DNA of 64,000 nucleotides, from assembly GCA_963932465.1 (NCBI GenBank), contig OZ010786.1, positions 268,678,411 through 268,742,410 on the forward strand, written 5' to 3'. The position numbers and the translations under genes were made by a program. The DNA is from Maratus speciosus (taxonomy: Eukaryota; Arthropoda; Arachnida; Araneae; Salticidae). The notes under the pieces are model-generated. The model had not been told where the DNA came from, searched no databases, and saw only the letters and a program-made list of their open reading frames with translations. This document shows, piece after piece, positions 35,787-48,235 of this stretch (its first letter is position 1; each line of letters begins with the position of its first letter).

Positions 35787-36056
35787 TGTTAATAAATTTA
35801 TTATTTTACAAATTCCTTTCTCTCTTAAAATTCACGTGTAATTATAGTTTTTATGACGTAATTTTTAATAAGTTCCTGCTTTTTGTGCATAATAATTTAA
35901 TTCTAATTCTGAATGTTTTTTTTCTGTTTATAATAGTCACGTGTAAATAAATTTTTAATTTGTTACACGTATAAATATTTTTTTTTTTAAGCAAACATTA
36001 TTGTCTCCGCTGTTTATACAGTTGGCAACAGTTTAAATTAATATCACTTTCTAAAA

Positions 36057-37334
36057 TCTCTCTATTCTAAAAAAAAGTAACTACCGCTGTCACCGCCGCC
36101 GCCGCCGCCGCCGGTTTTGATTTTTTTGTGACCGGAGGCCTTTCTTCGTTAATATTAACAAAAATAATGCATACAAAAATATGAAAATCGGTGGTTTTAT
36201 ACAGAAATGTTTGATAAACACGCTGATGCAGACAGTTTTCAAATCGAAGAATTATTTTAAGAGTCATTTAATGCTAAAGTTGGACAAAATCGTTCCACTA
36301 AAAAAGTTTTATAGCAGCAAAAACTATACATAGCAGTGTAATCATTTTTAGATCATTTTATGCGTTAGAATTTGCCGGAGTGCAGATTGCATTAATTTTT
36401 TTATTTTGACTCATTTTTTCAGGTTTTATTTCTATTTTAAATTCAAATTTTCAGCATTTCTAGAGATATTTTTTACAGATTTCAGAAAATTGTACTAATT
36501 TAAAATGTTGCCAACTGTATAAAAAGCGCAAGCAATAATGTTTGCTTCAAATTAAAAATTTATTTACACGTGACTATTATAAACAGGAAAAAAACTTTCA
36601 AATTAGAATTAAATAATTACGTATAAAAAGCAGGAACTTATTAAAAATTACGTCATAAGAAGTATACACGTGAATTTTAAAAGAGAAAGGATAGTGTAAA
36701 ATAATAAATTCATTAACATGCGTTAGAAGTCTTAGGAGAAATTACGTCATATTTACGTCACATTATAGTTATTACATAAAATGAACACAAAATAATATTG
36801 CAAAAAAGTTTAAATTTAGAAATTGCGCTAGACATTTATTTGATATTTTGAGAATTAATTTAAAATGTCTCATTTAAAAGAACTTTCTTTTCGCTTTGTT
36901 AAAAAATACCAGGAGACAAAGACTCTCTTTACTTAATTCCTTTTATATTAGCTTATTTTGAACTGTTGTTATTTTTATTTCGACGTTCTATTTGTGTTTT
37001 TATTAATGTTGTACGAATTTATTTGTTCTTTCGTTATTTAAAATAAAAATTATATCAATTTGTATAATTTGGCGAGTGGTTTGGCGATTTATATAATTTG
37101 GCGAAATTGGTCGACAGGATAATCAAGTAGTACCGCACCGGATTTGGCGTTAAAATTCCCCAATCAAAGAGAAATGAATAGAAATCCGTTTATAAAGAGA
37201 TCGCCACTGTTTTTTAAATTATAATTCAATCTTTCGAAATCTTTTTAAAGCCGATCAAATTAGCGTGCATTTAGAGTCTGCGGTGTCTGGACGGGGGTTG
37301 GCGAGCGTAGCTCGTAGGGGGCCGAGCCCCCTAG
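36057..37334 (+). mobile_element. Helitron copy B nested in copy C
   Basis: Starts TCTCTCTATTCTAAAAAAAA after A36056, ends GGGGGCCGAGCCCCCTAG before T37335. 1,278 bp, no ORF of note. The host on either side reads CACTTTCTAAAA and TCTGTAAAAAAT, contiguous in sister copies. Confidence 0.92.
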
Positions 37335-37759
37335 TCTGTAAAAAATATCTCTCGAAATGCTGAAAATTTGAATTTAAAATAGATATAAAACCTCGAAAAA
37401 TGAGTCAAATTAAAAAAATAAATCAATTCTGCACACCGGGAAATTATAACGTATAAAATGAACTAAAAATTATTAAATTCCGATGTATAGTTTTTTCTAC
37501 TATAAAACTTTTTTAGTGGAACGATTTTGTCCAACTTTAGCATTAAATATCTCTTAAAATAATTCTTCGATTTGAAAACTGTCTGCATGAGCGTGTTTAT
37601 CAAACATTTCTGTATAACACTACCGATTTTCATATTTTTGTATGCATTATTTTTCTTAATATTAACGAAGAAAGACCTCCGGTCACAAAAAATTCAAAAC
37701 CGGCGGCGGCGGCGGCGCGGCGGTGACAGCGGTAGTTACTTTTTTTTAGAATAGAGAGA

Positions 37760-38166
37760 TATATTTTGTTCTTTCAGCCGCGAAAGTCATTTGACCTTAG
37801 CAGACTTTCTTTAAGACCTCTTGCAGTTTATTCCATTTCTTGAAACTTATTTTGATTAAAAAAAGAAACTAATTATATTCAAATAAAAGCTATTCTATAT
37901 TTAGGAAATGGATATCATTAATAATTAACGAAAGATTCTGCTCATTTATGTAATCTTCGGGCAAATATTTTAAGATCTCCATAATTTATTCGTTGACGAT
38001 TCAATTAGTTTTTTATAATATAGGAATAATTGGATCACTGTATTTAAGTCAATTGCAATTAAATGAAACGATTAACAGAAAATTAAAATAATTAAAAATC
38101 CTTCCCCAACGAGCATTGTACTCTCAGACAAACACTCGCTTCCTAAAGTATTCAAATAATTATTAC

Positions 38167-38208
<42 letters not shown>

Positions 38209-38834
38209 GCTGGCCCGGCCTACAGGCGGAGGTAGATTTCGAAGTTAAGCATACTAATTTCACCAACAAAAACTAAATCATGATTAGAGATAAACCCACT
38301 TTAACAATTTTATCTGGCCGCTTTTGACGAGTTTTTATTTCATTTTTATTTTAGAACTGGTTTTATTGGAATCATGTTAAAGCGATATTAAAAAAAATAC
38401 TTTTTCATGCTCTACAACTCGAAATTTTCTGGCATATTTTTAGATTCATTTTTAATAGAAAAAATATTAAACTTACTGACATGATTTTTGAAGCGATTAT
38501 AAGCAACCTGTGTTTTTATTTTTCGTACAGTTAATTAAAACTTGATTTATAAACAATTATTTTCCCAATAGGACAATATTTTTCGTTTCTAACACAATCG
38601 CTTCGGAAAATTCGGTTCAAAATGTCCACTTTGACATCATTTTTTTTTTTAATATATTCTACCTCTATCAAAAAATAGATCATTGCGGTACATTATATAG
38701 TTTCTAAATAAGAGAGTCTACCAATTGGTTGCGTTTGAGAGTAAAAATGAATTTAAAAATGAGTCAGAAAATACGCAGTTTGGATTTGAATACACCCTTA
38801 ATACAATGATTTTTTTTCTTCAACCGCTATGCAT
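37760..38834. repeat. dispersed repeat copy 2, poly(A) and flanks
   Basis: 37855-38170 resembles 19665-20000. A run of about 35 A follows (38168-38203), then on the minus strand CGCCTGTAGGCCGGGCCAGC. A close version of this last module next to a T-run occurs at 51970-52008, suggesting a SINE or LINE tail. 38241-38834 is otherwise unrecognised. Confidence 0.55.
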
Positions 38835-39130
38835 TTTTAATTTATTTTTGCTGTAAGAATTGATCCTATCAAAAACTTGTCAATGTAAATGTTGTAGACA
38901 ATATTAAGAAGATATATAATAAATTTATGTGGATTTTATATTTTGTGAATTGACGAAGTTATGGATTTATTCTTCTTCAAATCCCGCTTTTTGTTTTCGT
39001 TTTTAATTTTTGCGGTACGAATTGGTCCTATCAAAAATTTGTCAATATAAATGTTGTAGATAATATTAAGAAGATTTATAATAAATTTAATTGGATTTGA
39101 TATCGTGAGAATTGACGAAGTTATGATTTT
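38835..39130. repeat. ~165-bp tandem duplication
   Basis: Two adjacent units share 'AATTG.TCCTATCAAAAA.TTGTCAAT', AATGTTGTAGA, ATATTAAGAAGAT and GAATTGACGAAGTTATG in order. Confidence 0.75.
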
Positions 39131-39302
39131 CTTCCCCTAAAACCCTGTTTTTTGCGCCCCTTGAGCCCATTTTTAATTTTATCAAAACTGTGATACATAA
39201 ATTTTTGGCCCTTGATTTTATGTATCAGTTCGGAAGAGATTTGTGCAGAATTGTGGAAGTTATCGTGTCCAGAAGAAAGTGATATATATATAGTGTATAT
39301 AT

Positions 39303-40327
39303 ATCACCCCAATGAACTTTTCCAATATTCGTTTTTCCGTAGGGAGCCATCTAGAAATGAGACTCTAGTACTCTGAACTTCGAAGCAGTTTACAAGTATT
39401 GCTATTACAGCGCCATCTGTTAACGGTTTTTGCAACTAAAGTTTGAAACTTCTGTATAACATTTTTACACCTTAGCTAATAAACAAACCGTTTACCGCAT
39501 AATTCTATTGATCTTTGTTTTTGAGATATTTAATTTTGAAATCAGGGTCTTATTCGCTGGACACTCAGTATCTATCTATCTATATATACCGGGTGTCCTA
39601 AAAAGGACTGACTGATTTTAAAATTCAATAACTTGTAAATGGTGACAGATATTTAAAAAATTCTTGCAGGAGGATTATGCATAAGGTCAAAAGTTTTTTT
39701 ACAGTGATTTTCGATTTTAGTTCGAATTACAAACAATAGATGGCCCTGCGATCAATAGAAGCTAAATTCAGGCTCGATTTTTGGTACTTCGTGGCCCGCT
39801 CAGTACATTTCCATCTCCTTTTTCTGCATGGAACAAGAGAAAGGACCAAAAATCGAGCCTGTATTTAGCGACTATTGCTTACAGTGCCCTCTATTGTTTG
39901 AAATTCGAACTAAAATCGAAAATCACTGTAATAAAACTTTTGACCTTATGCATAACCCTCCTGCAAGAATTTTTTAAATATCTGTCACCGTTTGCAAGTT
40001 ATTGAATTTTAAAATCAGTCAGTCCTTTTTAGGACACCCGGTATATATAGATAGATAGATACTGAGTGTCCAGCGAATAAGACCCTGATTTCAAAATTAA
40101 ATATCTCAAAGACAAAGATCAATAGAATTATGCGGTAAACGGTTTGTTTATTAGCTAAGGTGTAAAAATGTTATACAGAAGTTTCAAACTTTAGTTGCAA
40201 AAACCGTTAACAGATGGCGTTGTAATAGCAATACTTGTAAACTGCTTCGAAGTTCAGAGTACTAGTGTCTCATTCCTAGATGCCTCCCTACGGAAAAACG
40301 AATATTGGAAAAGTTCTTTGGGGTGAT
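39303..40327. repeat. 1,025-bp near-perfect palindrome
   Basis: ATCACCCCAATGAACTTTTC at 39303 is matched by its inverse ending at 40327. Inner landmarks GGACACTCAGTATCTATC (39559) and ACCGGGTGTCC (39588) have inverses ending at 40071 and 40042. Every coordinate pair sums to 79630, so the arms have no net indel. Only about 60 bp in the centre (about 39785-39846) fail to pair. Arms look about 97% identical by eye. Confidence 0.93.
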
Positions 40328-41685
40328 GTGCAGATGTGCAAACATCTGGTCACAGAATTATTGCATCAGCTTTAATTTTAGAAAATTTCAATTAATAGAA
40401 TTTTCAGTAAAAGTTTAGAAATCATTATAAGAACTTATTAAATATTTTATTAAATTCAATCTTTAATGCCATATAATTATTTAAATCAAAATGCATATAT
40501 TTAGAAAAATAATTTTGTACTATCTGTTTATTTTTTATATTTTTAAATCACGGAATAATATTTTGGTATTATTGTTTATACCTGAATAAATAAAAAAGTA
40601 ATTTTTCACTTTTAATTTATTTTTAAATCCCGGCATAATACTTTGGTTTTAGTACAACACATATATTTCTTTTCTTTGTAAACAAAGTTTTAGAGACAGA
40701 AATTATGCATTAAATTATTTTTTAAAGGAATTGATGATAAGTCATATCATCAACGTCAAAGCAAAAGTATTTTGGATGCTGCATTCCTTTCCAACACTTC
40801 GGATCCTATCGCTAGAAGTTGCACCATATTTCTGTGCTCAATGATTAAAAAAAAAAATGAAAACGAGTTTTTAAAATTAAAATTATTTTTTAACTTAATT
40901 AAGATTTTAAAAAAAGAAACTTTGTATTTTTCATTCAAACTATTCTCTACAATTAAAAAAAATGATTTATGAATCATTATTATAAATGCTGAATTATTTT
41001 TTAAAAAGGGGTTTCTTTTAGCTTAATTAAATTTTAAAAACAGAAACTTTGGATTTTTTTATTCAAACTTTTTTCACAATTTAAATAAATATTAAAAAGT
41101 AAAGATTTCCATTTTTTTTTCAAATCCTCCTCTACTTGGATTCGATTCCGCGATCTACCAATTAGGAGAGAAAAGACATACCACAGAGATACTGGTATCC
41201 GGATCGAAGTAGCTTATAACAAAATTTGAAACAAATCTTAATTCTGTCAACACATGGCTCCGCTTCTGCACATTACCCAAATAAAATATTTTAATAAGTT
41301 CTTATATAATGATTGCTAAACTTTTTATTGAAAATTCTATTAATTGAAATTCTCTAAAATTGAAGCTGATGCAATAATTCTGTGACCAGATGTCTCCACT
41401 TCTGCACATCACCCCAACGAAAAAGCGGTCTTTCCCAATTTTCGATCTTCCATAGGAAGTCATCTAGGAATGAGACGCTAGTGCTCTCGACTTCAAAACA
41501 CAATGTATAGGAATTGCGATTACAGCGCCATCTGTTAGCGGTTTTTGCAATTAATTTTTGAAACTTCTGTATAACATTTTTACAGCTTAGCTAATAAACA
41601 AACCGTTTACCGCATAATTATATTGATCTTTGTTTTTGAGATATTTAATTTTGAAATCAGGGTCTTATTCGCTGGACACCCTGTT
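40059..41685. mobile_element. long-TIR element overlapping the palindrome
   Basis: The palindrome's outer right module (to 40327) plus the following 40328-40455 reappear inverted at about 41275-41685, ending CTTATTCGCTGGACACCC. TIRs are about 400 bp, with termini GRGTGTCCAGCG. The interior (40456-41274) has a direct AT-rich duplication and a degraded tRNA-like segment near 41145-41215; no transposase. Confidence 0.75.
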
Positions 41686-42198
41686 GATAGATAAAGTTTT
41701 TTACTGAGTGTGGTTTTGGATTCTAGGGGTCATGATCGGTGTAGATCTGCAAACGTTTTTCAGAAATTCCAACATAGGGGAGAATGTAATAGGTAGTATT
41801 TCATACGAAATCTACCTAATAGGTGAATCAAATCGTAGGAAAAGCGAAAGGTATCTTTTCTCTATTTTATAACAAGTAATTAATGGTGTAATTCTGACTA
41901 GTAACTAAATTTCTATTTAATAACATAAGAAACGATTTTCAATTTTTAAAACATTGAAAATATAGGAAATATTTAAAACTAGGTATAAGTTCGTCAAACA
42001 GAACGGATTAAAAAATATAGAAAATAAATTATGAAATAAGAGTTCGGTGAACGGTTAATTCATATAATCGAATTATTCAATTACCCTTTTATTCATATAA
42101 GCGGTTGTTTCAATTAAGCGTTGAAGCATATAAATAAAGGTTTCAATTAACTATTGATTCACAGAAGCTAATAATTCAATTATATGGTCGCTTATATT
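41686..42198. other. unrecognised AT-rich sequence
   Basis: No gene or repeat boundary recognised; several ATTCATATAA/TTCAATTA-like words recur around 42058-42185. Confidence 0.35.
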
Positions 42199-43316
42199 AA
42201 CAAGTTGGAAATTGCTCGTCAAACGTGGCAAATGAGGTGCGTTCGTACTATAACTAGTTTTATAATTATTTTTTGCACCCCATATTGTACTGAATGTATA
42301 TTTTTTTGCGCTTCATAAGTGCATAGTCTGCAACATCATTAAAATGCACTTACAAGAATTTTTTCCCCATTCCCCGTAATGTGACGGAAAACTTTTGACT
42401 GTCCCTGTAATTAAACTATACATCCGATTTTCATAAAATTTGAAATGGCTCAACAAAATTTTGCAGCAATTATATATTAAAAACTTCAGACCATTCGGAA
42501 GGCTGTAAAATCATTAAAATGCATTTGCTATAATTTTTTCCCATTGGCCGTAATGTAACGGAAAACTTTTGGGTGTCCCTGTAATTAAACTATACATCCG
42601 ATTTTCATAAAATTGGAAATGGCTCGACAAAATTTTGCAGCAATTATATATTAAAAATTTCAGACCATTCGGAAGTCTGTAACATCATTAAAATTCACTT
42701 GCAATAATTTTTCCCATTGGCTGTAATGTAAAGAAAAACTTTTGACTGTCCCTGTAATTAAACTATACATCCGATTTTCATAAAATTGGAAATGGCTCGA
42801 CAAAATTTTGCAGCAATTATATATTAAAAATTTCAGACCATTCGGAAGGCTGTAAAATCATTAAAATGCATTTGCTATAATTTTTTCCCATTGGCCGTAA
42901 TGTAACGGAAAACTTTTGGGTGTCCCTGTAATTAAACTATACATCCGATTTTCATAAAATTGGAAATGGCTCGACAAAATTTTGCAGCAATTATATATTA
43001 CAAATTTCAGACCATTCGGAAGTCTGTAACATCATTAAAATTCACTTGCAATAATTTTTCCCATTGGCCGTAATGTAAAGAAAAACTTTTGACTGTCCCT
43101 GTAATTAAACTATACATCCGATTTTCATAAGATTGGAAATGGCTCGACAAAATTTTGCAGCAATTATATATTAAAAATTTCAGATCATTCGGTCGGGTAG
43201 TTTTTGCTCTGTTATATGCGGACGGACAGACAGACGGACGGACAGACGGACGGACAGACAGACGGACTGAACGACGACTATAGGTGCTACGTATTTATAT
43301 AATTACGAACGCACCT
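42199..43316 (+). mobile_element. Helentron/pearl-like element, family 1 copy 1
   Basis: Shares both ends with 59117-60401: AACAAGTTGGAAATTGCTCG on the left and TACGAACGCACCT on the right. AGGTGCGTTCGTA 36 bp inside the left end is the exact inverse of the right terminus. Between lie tandem units of 173-174 bp, a GACAGACGG microsatellite (43220-43267) and a terminal hairpin (AGGTGC at 43282, GCACCT at 43311). No ORF, so non-autonomous. Confidence 0.8.
42491..43190 (+). repeat. dimeric 347-bp tandem repeat (A-B-A-B)
   Basis: Two monomer types alternate: A (GGCTGTAAAATCATTAAAAT) at 42501 and 42848, B (GTCTGTAACATCATTAAAAT) at 42675 and 43022. Both recur at exactly 347 bp, so the last amplification copied a dimer. 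Confidence 0.88.
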
Positions 43317-43424
43317 AAAAAAGGATTGCAGCGTTATTGAATCAGTCGGTGAATCAGAGATCGTAGTATTTATATCACAGATAATGCTACTCAATTTCTA
43401 TTGCTTTAACGTCACATACTTTTC

Positions 43425-43676
43425 TTCACTGCAAAAAAAACTTTTAATTTTTACAGAAAAAAACTGTTTTACAGAAAAAAATAGTTTTCTTGTGTAAAAA
43501 ATATGAATTTTGAATTTTTTACAGAAAAGATCTAAATTTTTTACAGAAAAAAACTATTTTCTGTAAAACATTGCGGATATTTTCTGTAAATTAAACGATT
43601 TTCCACTGGCGTCAAAATTATCAGGTTTTTCTTTCTATCAATTTGAGGGATTTTTTTTTTTTTTTTTTTTACAGTG
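43425..43676. mobile_element. possible small MITE
   Basis: CACTGCAAAAAAAA on the left and TTTTTTTTACAGTG on the right could be TIRs; the interior repeats TTTTACAGAAAAAAAC. No clear target duplication, and the sequence is low complexity. Confidence 0.35.
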
Positions 43677-43831
43677 TTGGTTTGCTCTTTAAAAACTCCA
43701 TTTTTGCAGTATTTTAATGTCATACATTTTTATTACATACAGTATATTTCAAGTAATGTCGATTTTAAATTTTCTCTCCAAGACTGTTAACGAATTTTTA
43801 AACATTTACTTTGTATTTCAGGTGAACTCTG

Positions 43832-44308
43832 GTGGAAGCTGAGAAAACTGAAGGAACTTCATATGATCCTGGTCTATCTGCAAACTGTTTTGTACAAACA
43901 TTTAAAAAGCTTGAGGGATGGAAACAGATCACCTTAGAAGATGTAGAAGAGCGATTTGAGTCTGACAAAGATCTCAAGCATGAAATATTATTAAACGAGG
44001 ATATAATAGGGACTGTAGCTGATGTTGTTCAACACGAAGATGATCCTGATGATGATCTAGATGAAGATGACACTGCTAAAATTCCTCATATGGCAGGGGT
44101 AAAAGCATTAGAGCTGGAGCTACGCTATGTTGAGCAGCCATCAACAGCTTCCTCGGTTGAACTTATGATGTTAAAGAGATGGGGAGATTATAATGCTGCA
44201 AAATGTCTACGTCTTGCCTCCAACAGAAAAAGGACACTGATTTCTTTATGGTTGATTAATTCAAATTTACATAATGTAGAATATTTTCAACTTTTTATAA
44301 AGGTGTAA
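43832..44308 (+). pseudogene. Tigger/jerky-type transposase C-terminus
   Basis: 159-codon open frame without an ATG (it opens at GTG, with an in-frame TGA just upstream). Content follows the tail of CENP-B/Tigger/jerky proteins: FKKLEGWKQITLEDVEERF, an acidic run (DDPDDDLDEDD), then AGVKALELELRYVEQ and LMMLKRWGDYNAAK. These correspond to the post-DDE helical tail. TTTGTATTTCAG just before it looks like a splice acceptor, but the following frame is closed. The DDE core is not in the window, so this is a fragment. Confidence 0.65.
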
Positions 44309-44637
44309 GACACGATTTTCAACAATTTAATTTGTATTAAATATTTTTCCTTATTTGTTATTGGTGATAATTTTTCTTTCAATTCAGTTAATTACAACTA
44401 GTATTCATTTCACAAACTATAGAAAATATGTACTCTTTTAAAACTACACAGATTAAAAAACTTAATGCAACCTACGCATTTACTTAATTAAATATACATT
44501 TAATTTTAGGTAGATTTCGTAAGAAATACTACATATTGCAGTCGTTACCATGGTGCGACTTTTGAAAAATTCCTTCATAACTTTTGATTATGTAATCCCA
44601 GGAACCCAAAATCACGCCCACCTATAAAGTTTATACA

Positions 44638-45009
44638 TATACAAGGGACTCTGTCCCCTGCAAGCTACGCTCGCCAACCCCCGTTCAGTCACCGCAGAAT
44701 CTAAAAGCACGCTAATTTGACCGGTTTTAGAAAGATTAGAGAAGATTGAATTATAATGAAAAAACCTATAGCAATCTCCCTGTAAACGGGTTTGCATTCA
44801 ATTCCCTTTTATTGCAAAAATTTAAGGCCGAATCAGTTGCTGTTAAGACATCCAAAGGTTGTTTTCGTATTTTATTAAAGAAGATCAGTTAAATATTTGA
44901 AAAGAAGCTAAAATAAAATAAATTAAGTAAAAAGAGTCTTTGCCTCCCAGTATTTTTTAACAGCGTTATAAAACGATTGACATAATATAATTTGCTACAA
45001 TTTACTGCT
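44638..45009 (-). mobile_element. old Helitron (family 1), 3' part
   Basis: Diverged minus-strand version of the Helitron 3' end: GGGACTCTGTCCCC hairpin, AGCTACGCTCGCCAACCCCC, then the CAATCTCCCTGTAAAC and CTCCCAGTATTTTTTAACA blocks. The terminal CTAG is degraded. The rest continues at 49489 after an insertion. Confidence 0.75.
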
Positions 45010-45129
45010 TTAACCCCTTCAAAGGTGGTGGTTCATTTTTGGACCACTTAATTTTAATTCTTAAATGCCACATTGGCACCAGAATATTGGACGGAAAATT
45101 TTCCTTTTATTAAGTAAAGGGAACAAGAC

Positions 45130-48100
45130 AGAATACAGAAGATTTGGAAAAACATGTGAATCAATTCGCGGAAGAGGTGTCCGATATCACAAAGGGATGT
45201 TTTAGGAAGGGAAGTCTATCACATACACCAACGGTGAAATGGTATTCAGAAGAGTTAAGGGTCGAAAGAAACAGAGTTTCTGCCATGTATAGAAAAAGTG
45301 TTAAAAGGTGTTTTAGATATGAGATGAACCTATAAGAAATATAAAAGGGAATACAATAGAAATGTAAAGAAAGCTAAAAGAGAATCGTGGAAAATTTTTT
45401 ATCAGAAGACAAATCAATCGTTTGGAAATTTATACAAGTATATTTCTGGAAAGACGAAAATTCTGAGGTTTTTCCAACGATTGATACACTGTATTCCGAA
45501 TGTGTTGAAAAGTGTTTCATAATATGTGCTGGAAGCATGATTTTTCGCTCTTGTTTAAGAATAACTCTAAAACTGCTTGACAGAATGAACTGTGATTTTA
45601 GATTGAATTATTTCAAGCTTCTATTAACCTACTACTTTTCATTTTTTAAACAGAAATAGAACCCCGTTCTAAAAACGAAAAATTTTTTCTTGATCTAGCA
45701 AGGTTATCGAAAATCTAATATAACTTCTACATTTATTAACCGTTACCTACCATTCCGAAAAAGTAGTTCTTTATCTTCAAAAAGCTTAGAAACGAATAGA
45801 TTTCTGAGACTTATAAAGTATTTTTGAAGCATAAGTGTTTTTTATTCTACAGATTTCATATTTAACAGATTAGAAGAATCGCTACCCTTTGATACATATG
45901 ATGATGTGGCAAGGACATTGATAGCAGAACACTTTGGTATTGACGAAGTTCCGGAGAATATTTATGAGTTTATTTCGGATAAGATCGAAGAAGATGGATA
46001 TATACAGGTAACAGCGAGAGAATTGAAATACGTAACGAGCAAAAAAGAAATTTATAAGGCTGTGACGACTTAGATGCTTTGATAGTCAAAAATATTTGTA
46101 GAACCAATATAAATTATGTCAAGAAATTATTTGAAAAATGTCTGAAACATGGTCATTTCCCAGAGGCATGGAAATCTGGTAAGATGATTTTCTTTCGTAA
46201 ACGGAACAAAGATGGTAGGTCTGCCAGGTCGTACCGACCGATAACTTTGTTATGTATTTTTGGTAAGCTCCTTGAACGGTTAATTAAAATTAGGATTATG
46301 CCGAAGCTGGAGAAAGAAGAATTTTGGGATAATGGTCAGCATGGATTCAGAGAAAGAAGGATGCACTATCACTGCTTTGGAAGATCTAAGAGAAAGAATT
46401 CGCAGAAATCTGAATAATTATAGATATTTTGAAATGACGTCGGTTGATATACAGGCAGCATTTGATACGGTGGGTTGGCAGATACTATCTATGTTGATAG
46501 ATAGGTTACCAATATCTCAATACTTACAGAATATTCTGGAAAATTATATATCACGTAGAAGAATAGGATTTAGTTTCACATATGGAATTATCTGGTATAT
46601 ATTATTTAAAGGCTGTCCCCAGGGACGTTGCCTTGGTCCACTTCTCTGGTTGATCGTTGCAGACTACCTTTTTAAGATATATAGATTAAGACATGGCAAT
46701 ATATTATCCTACGCTGACGATTTCGTAGTTTTTGCAGGTGCAGACACAAGAAAAAAATTAGAAGAAGAAATGAACAGACGTGTAGCATGGTTTGCAGAGA
46801 ACTGCGAGAATTTACATTTAACAATAAGCAAGGAAAAATGCGAAAGTATTTTATTTGGCAGATATTTGTTATGAAACAGACATCCTATTTTCAAGATTGG
46901 AACATCATTGATACTCGTAAAAGACTCAGTTGAGTACCTGGGCGTAACTATTGACAGTAAATTAAATTGGATTAGACACCTTGAGAAAGTAAGAGAAGGG
47001 TGAGAAATTTCACTTCAAACATTGAGAAAACGTGTACAGAAATAGGGCATTACAAGCATCATATAGAAAGATTTGGTATAATACTGTGATAGAAAAACAG
47101 ATAACATATGGTAAGGAAATTTGGTTTCCGGATTTAAAAATGCATGCACTTAAAAAATTAGGTCCATGTCAGAGGCTTGGTTTATTATCAATTATCACAT
47201 CATATAAAACAGTCTCTTTGTGTATATTGGCTGGTGTTGCTCCATTACACATTTCACTCAAACATTCTGTGGTGAAATATAGAACTATTCATGGAAATGC
47301 CGGTATCATAGAGAATGGAACAGAGATTAAGATCAACTTGGTGACAATGGATAATCCAGATTATAGAGATCTCAGTAATATACATATCACAGATAAGGAT
47401 GATAGTGAATATCAAGGAAATAACAAGCCATTAATATATACAGATGGGTCAAAAATGGCCAGTGAAGTAGGTGCCGCATACACAATTTTTGTAAATGGTG
47501 AATGTATCTTGGATTATAAGATCTTTTTAAATATTTTAAATAGCGTATATCAAGCTGAACTGATGGCGTTAAAGTATGCAGTAGATTGGATAATAAATTC
47601 AAATTGTAACAGTGCTGTCATTTTTACTGACAATAGAGCATCAACATTGGTTATACAGAGAAACTTTCCCGCAAACGCCATTGTTAAAGAAATTTATGAT
47701 AATATGGAAAGTCATCCGGAAAAAATTGTCACTATTGGATGGACCAGAGCACACGTTGGAAACGTCGGTAATGAAAGAGCAGATCGTTTGGCGAAAGAGG
47801 CTACAGATTCATCAATGGTTGGCATAACTGCTGATGTATTATTTCCAATTTCTTTAGTTAAGAGAATATGTAGTGAGAATACTATTAGACAATGGCAGGA
47901 AGAATGGTCATCTAGTGACAAGGGTAGAGACACCTATAAGTTATCAGGAAAGTAAATACCGATTATGTGTGTACGAGTCAAGTTTTGCAATATTTCATAA
48001 CAGCACATGGTAGTTTCCCTAAGTTCCCTTTTAAAATTGGAAAGAGAGGAAATGCACTTTGTGACTGTGGCGCAGTGGGTAATGTACTGCTTTATTTGCA

Positions 48101-48235
48101 TGGACGCTATCTTTTTGTCCCACATTTCTTTAATTTTGACAATTCGTTAAACATCAGGCAAAATCTCAGAAGAGTAATCTTTGACAAAGACAATTATAAG
48201 AAACTTTGCAAGATATACAATTATTTAAACTAATT
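45130..48235 (+). pseudogene. degenerate LINE (RT and RNase H) inside the piggyBac-like element
   Basis: Pieces in several frames: pre-RT linker (45144-45335), insertion or decay to about 45850, RT fingers (46079-46417, AWKSGK and SYRPITLL), palm (46332-46874, with DIQAAFDTV and YADDF at about 46710), thumb to 47000, RNase H (47032-47955) and a Cys-rich tail (47967-48233, CDCG). RNase H residues D138, E176, D200, H241 and D251 of the 307-codon ORF are all present. At least four frameshifts or stops make it non-functional. It belongs to the same LINE group as the element at 5-943; both have the HVGNVGNE motif. Confidence 0.88.

Larger units (their letters stand above)
32785..37759 (-). mobile_element. 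Helitron copy C, host of two nested Helitrons
   Basis: Minus-strand Helitron in three pieces: 32785-33553 (3' end with hairpin and CTAG), 35787-36056, and 37335-37759 (5' end TCTCTCTATTCTAAAAAAAA). The pieces join to about 1,464 bp collinear with copies A, B and E. Both interruptions are at A|T sites whose uninterrupted sequence can be read in sister copies. Non-autonomous. Confidence 0.9.

Noticed and set aside
35717..35950. 77-codon ORF reading through a Helitron end
   Set aside because: It crosses the junction between two nested Helitrons and has AT-rich random composition.
42491..43190. CRISPR-like repeat-spacer array
   Set aside because: Units are contiguous 173-bp tandem monomers without unique spacers, and the DNA is eukaryotic.
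43801..43835. Splice acceptor leading into a host gene exon
   Set aside because: TTTGTATTTCAG looks good, but the frame carrying the Tigger-like tail has a TGA immediately after it.
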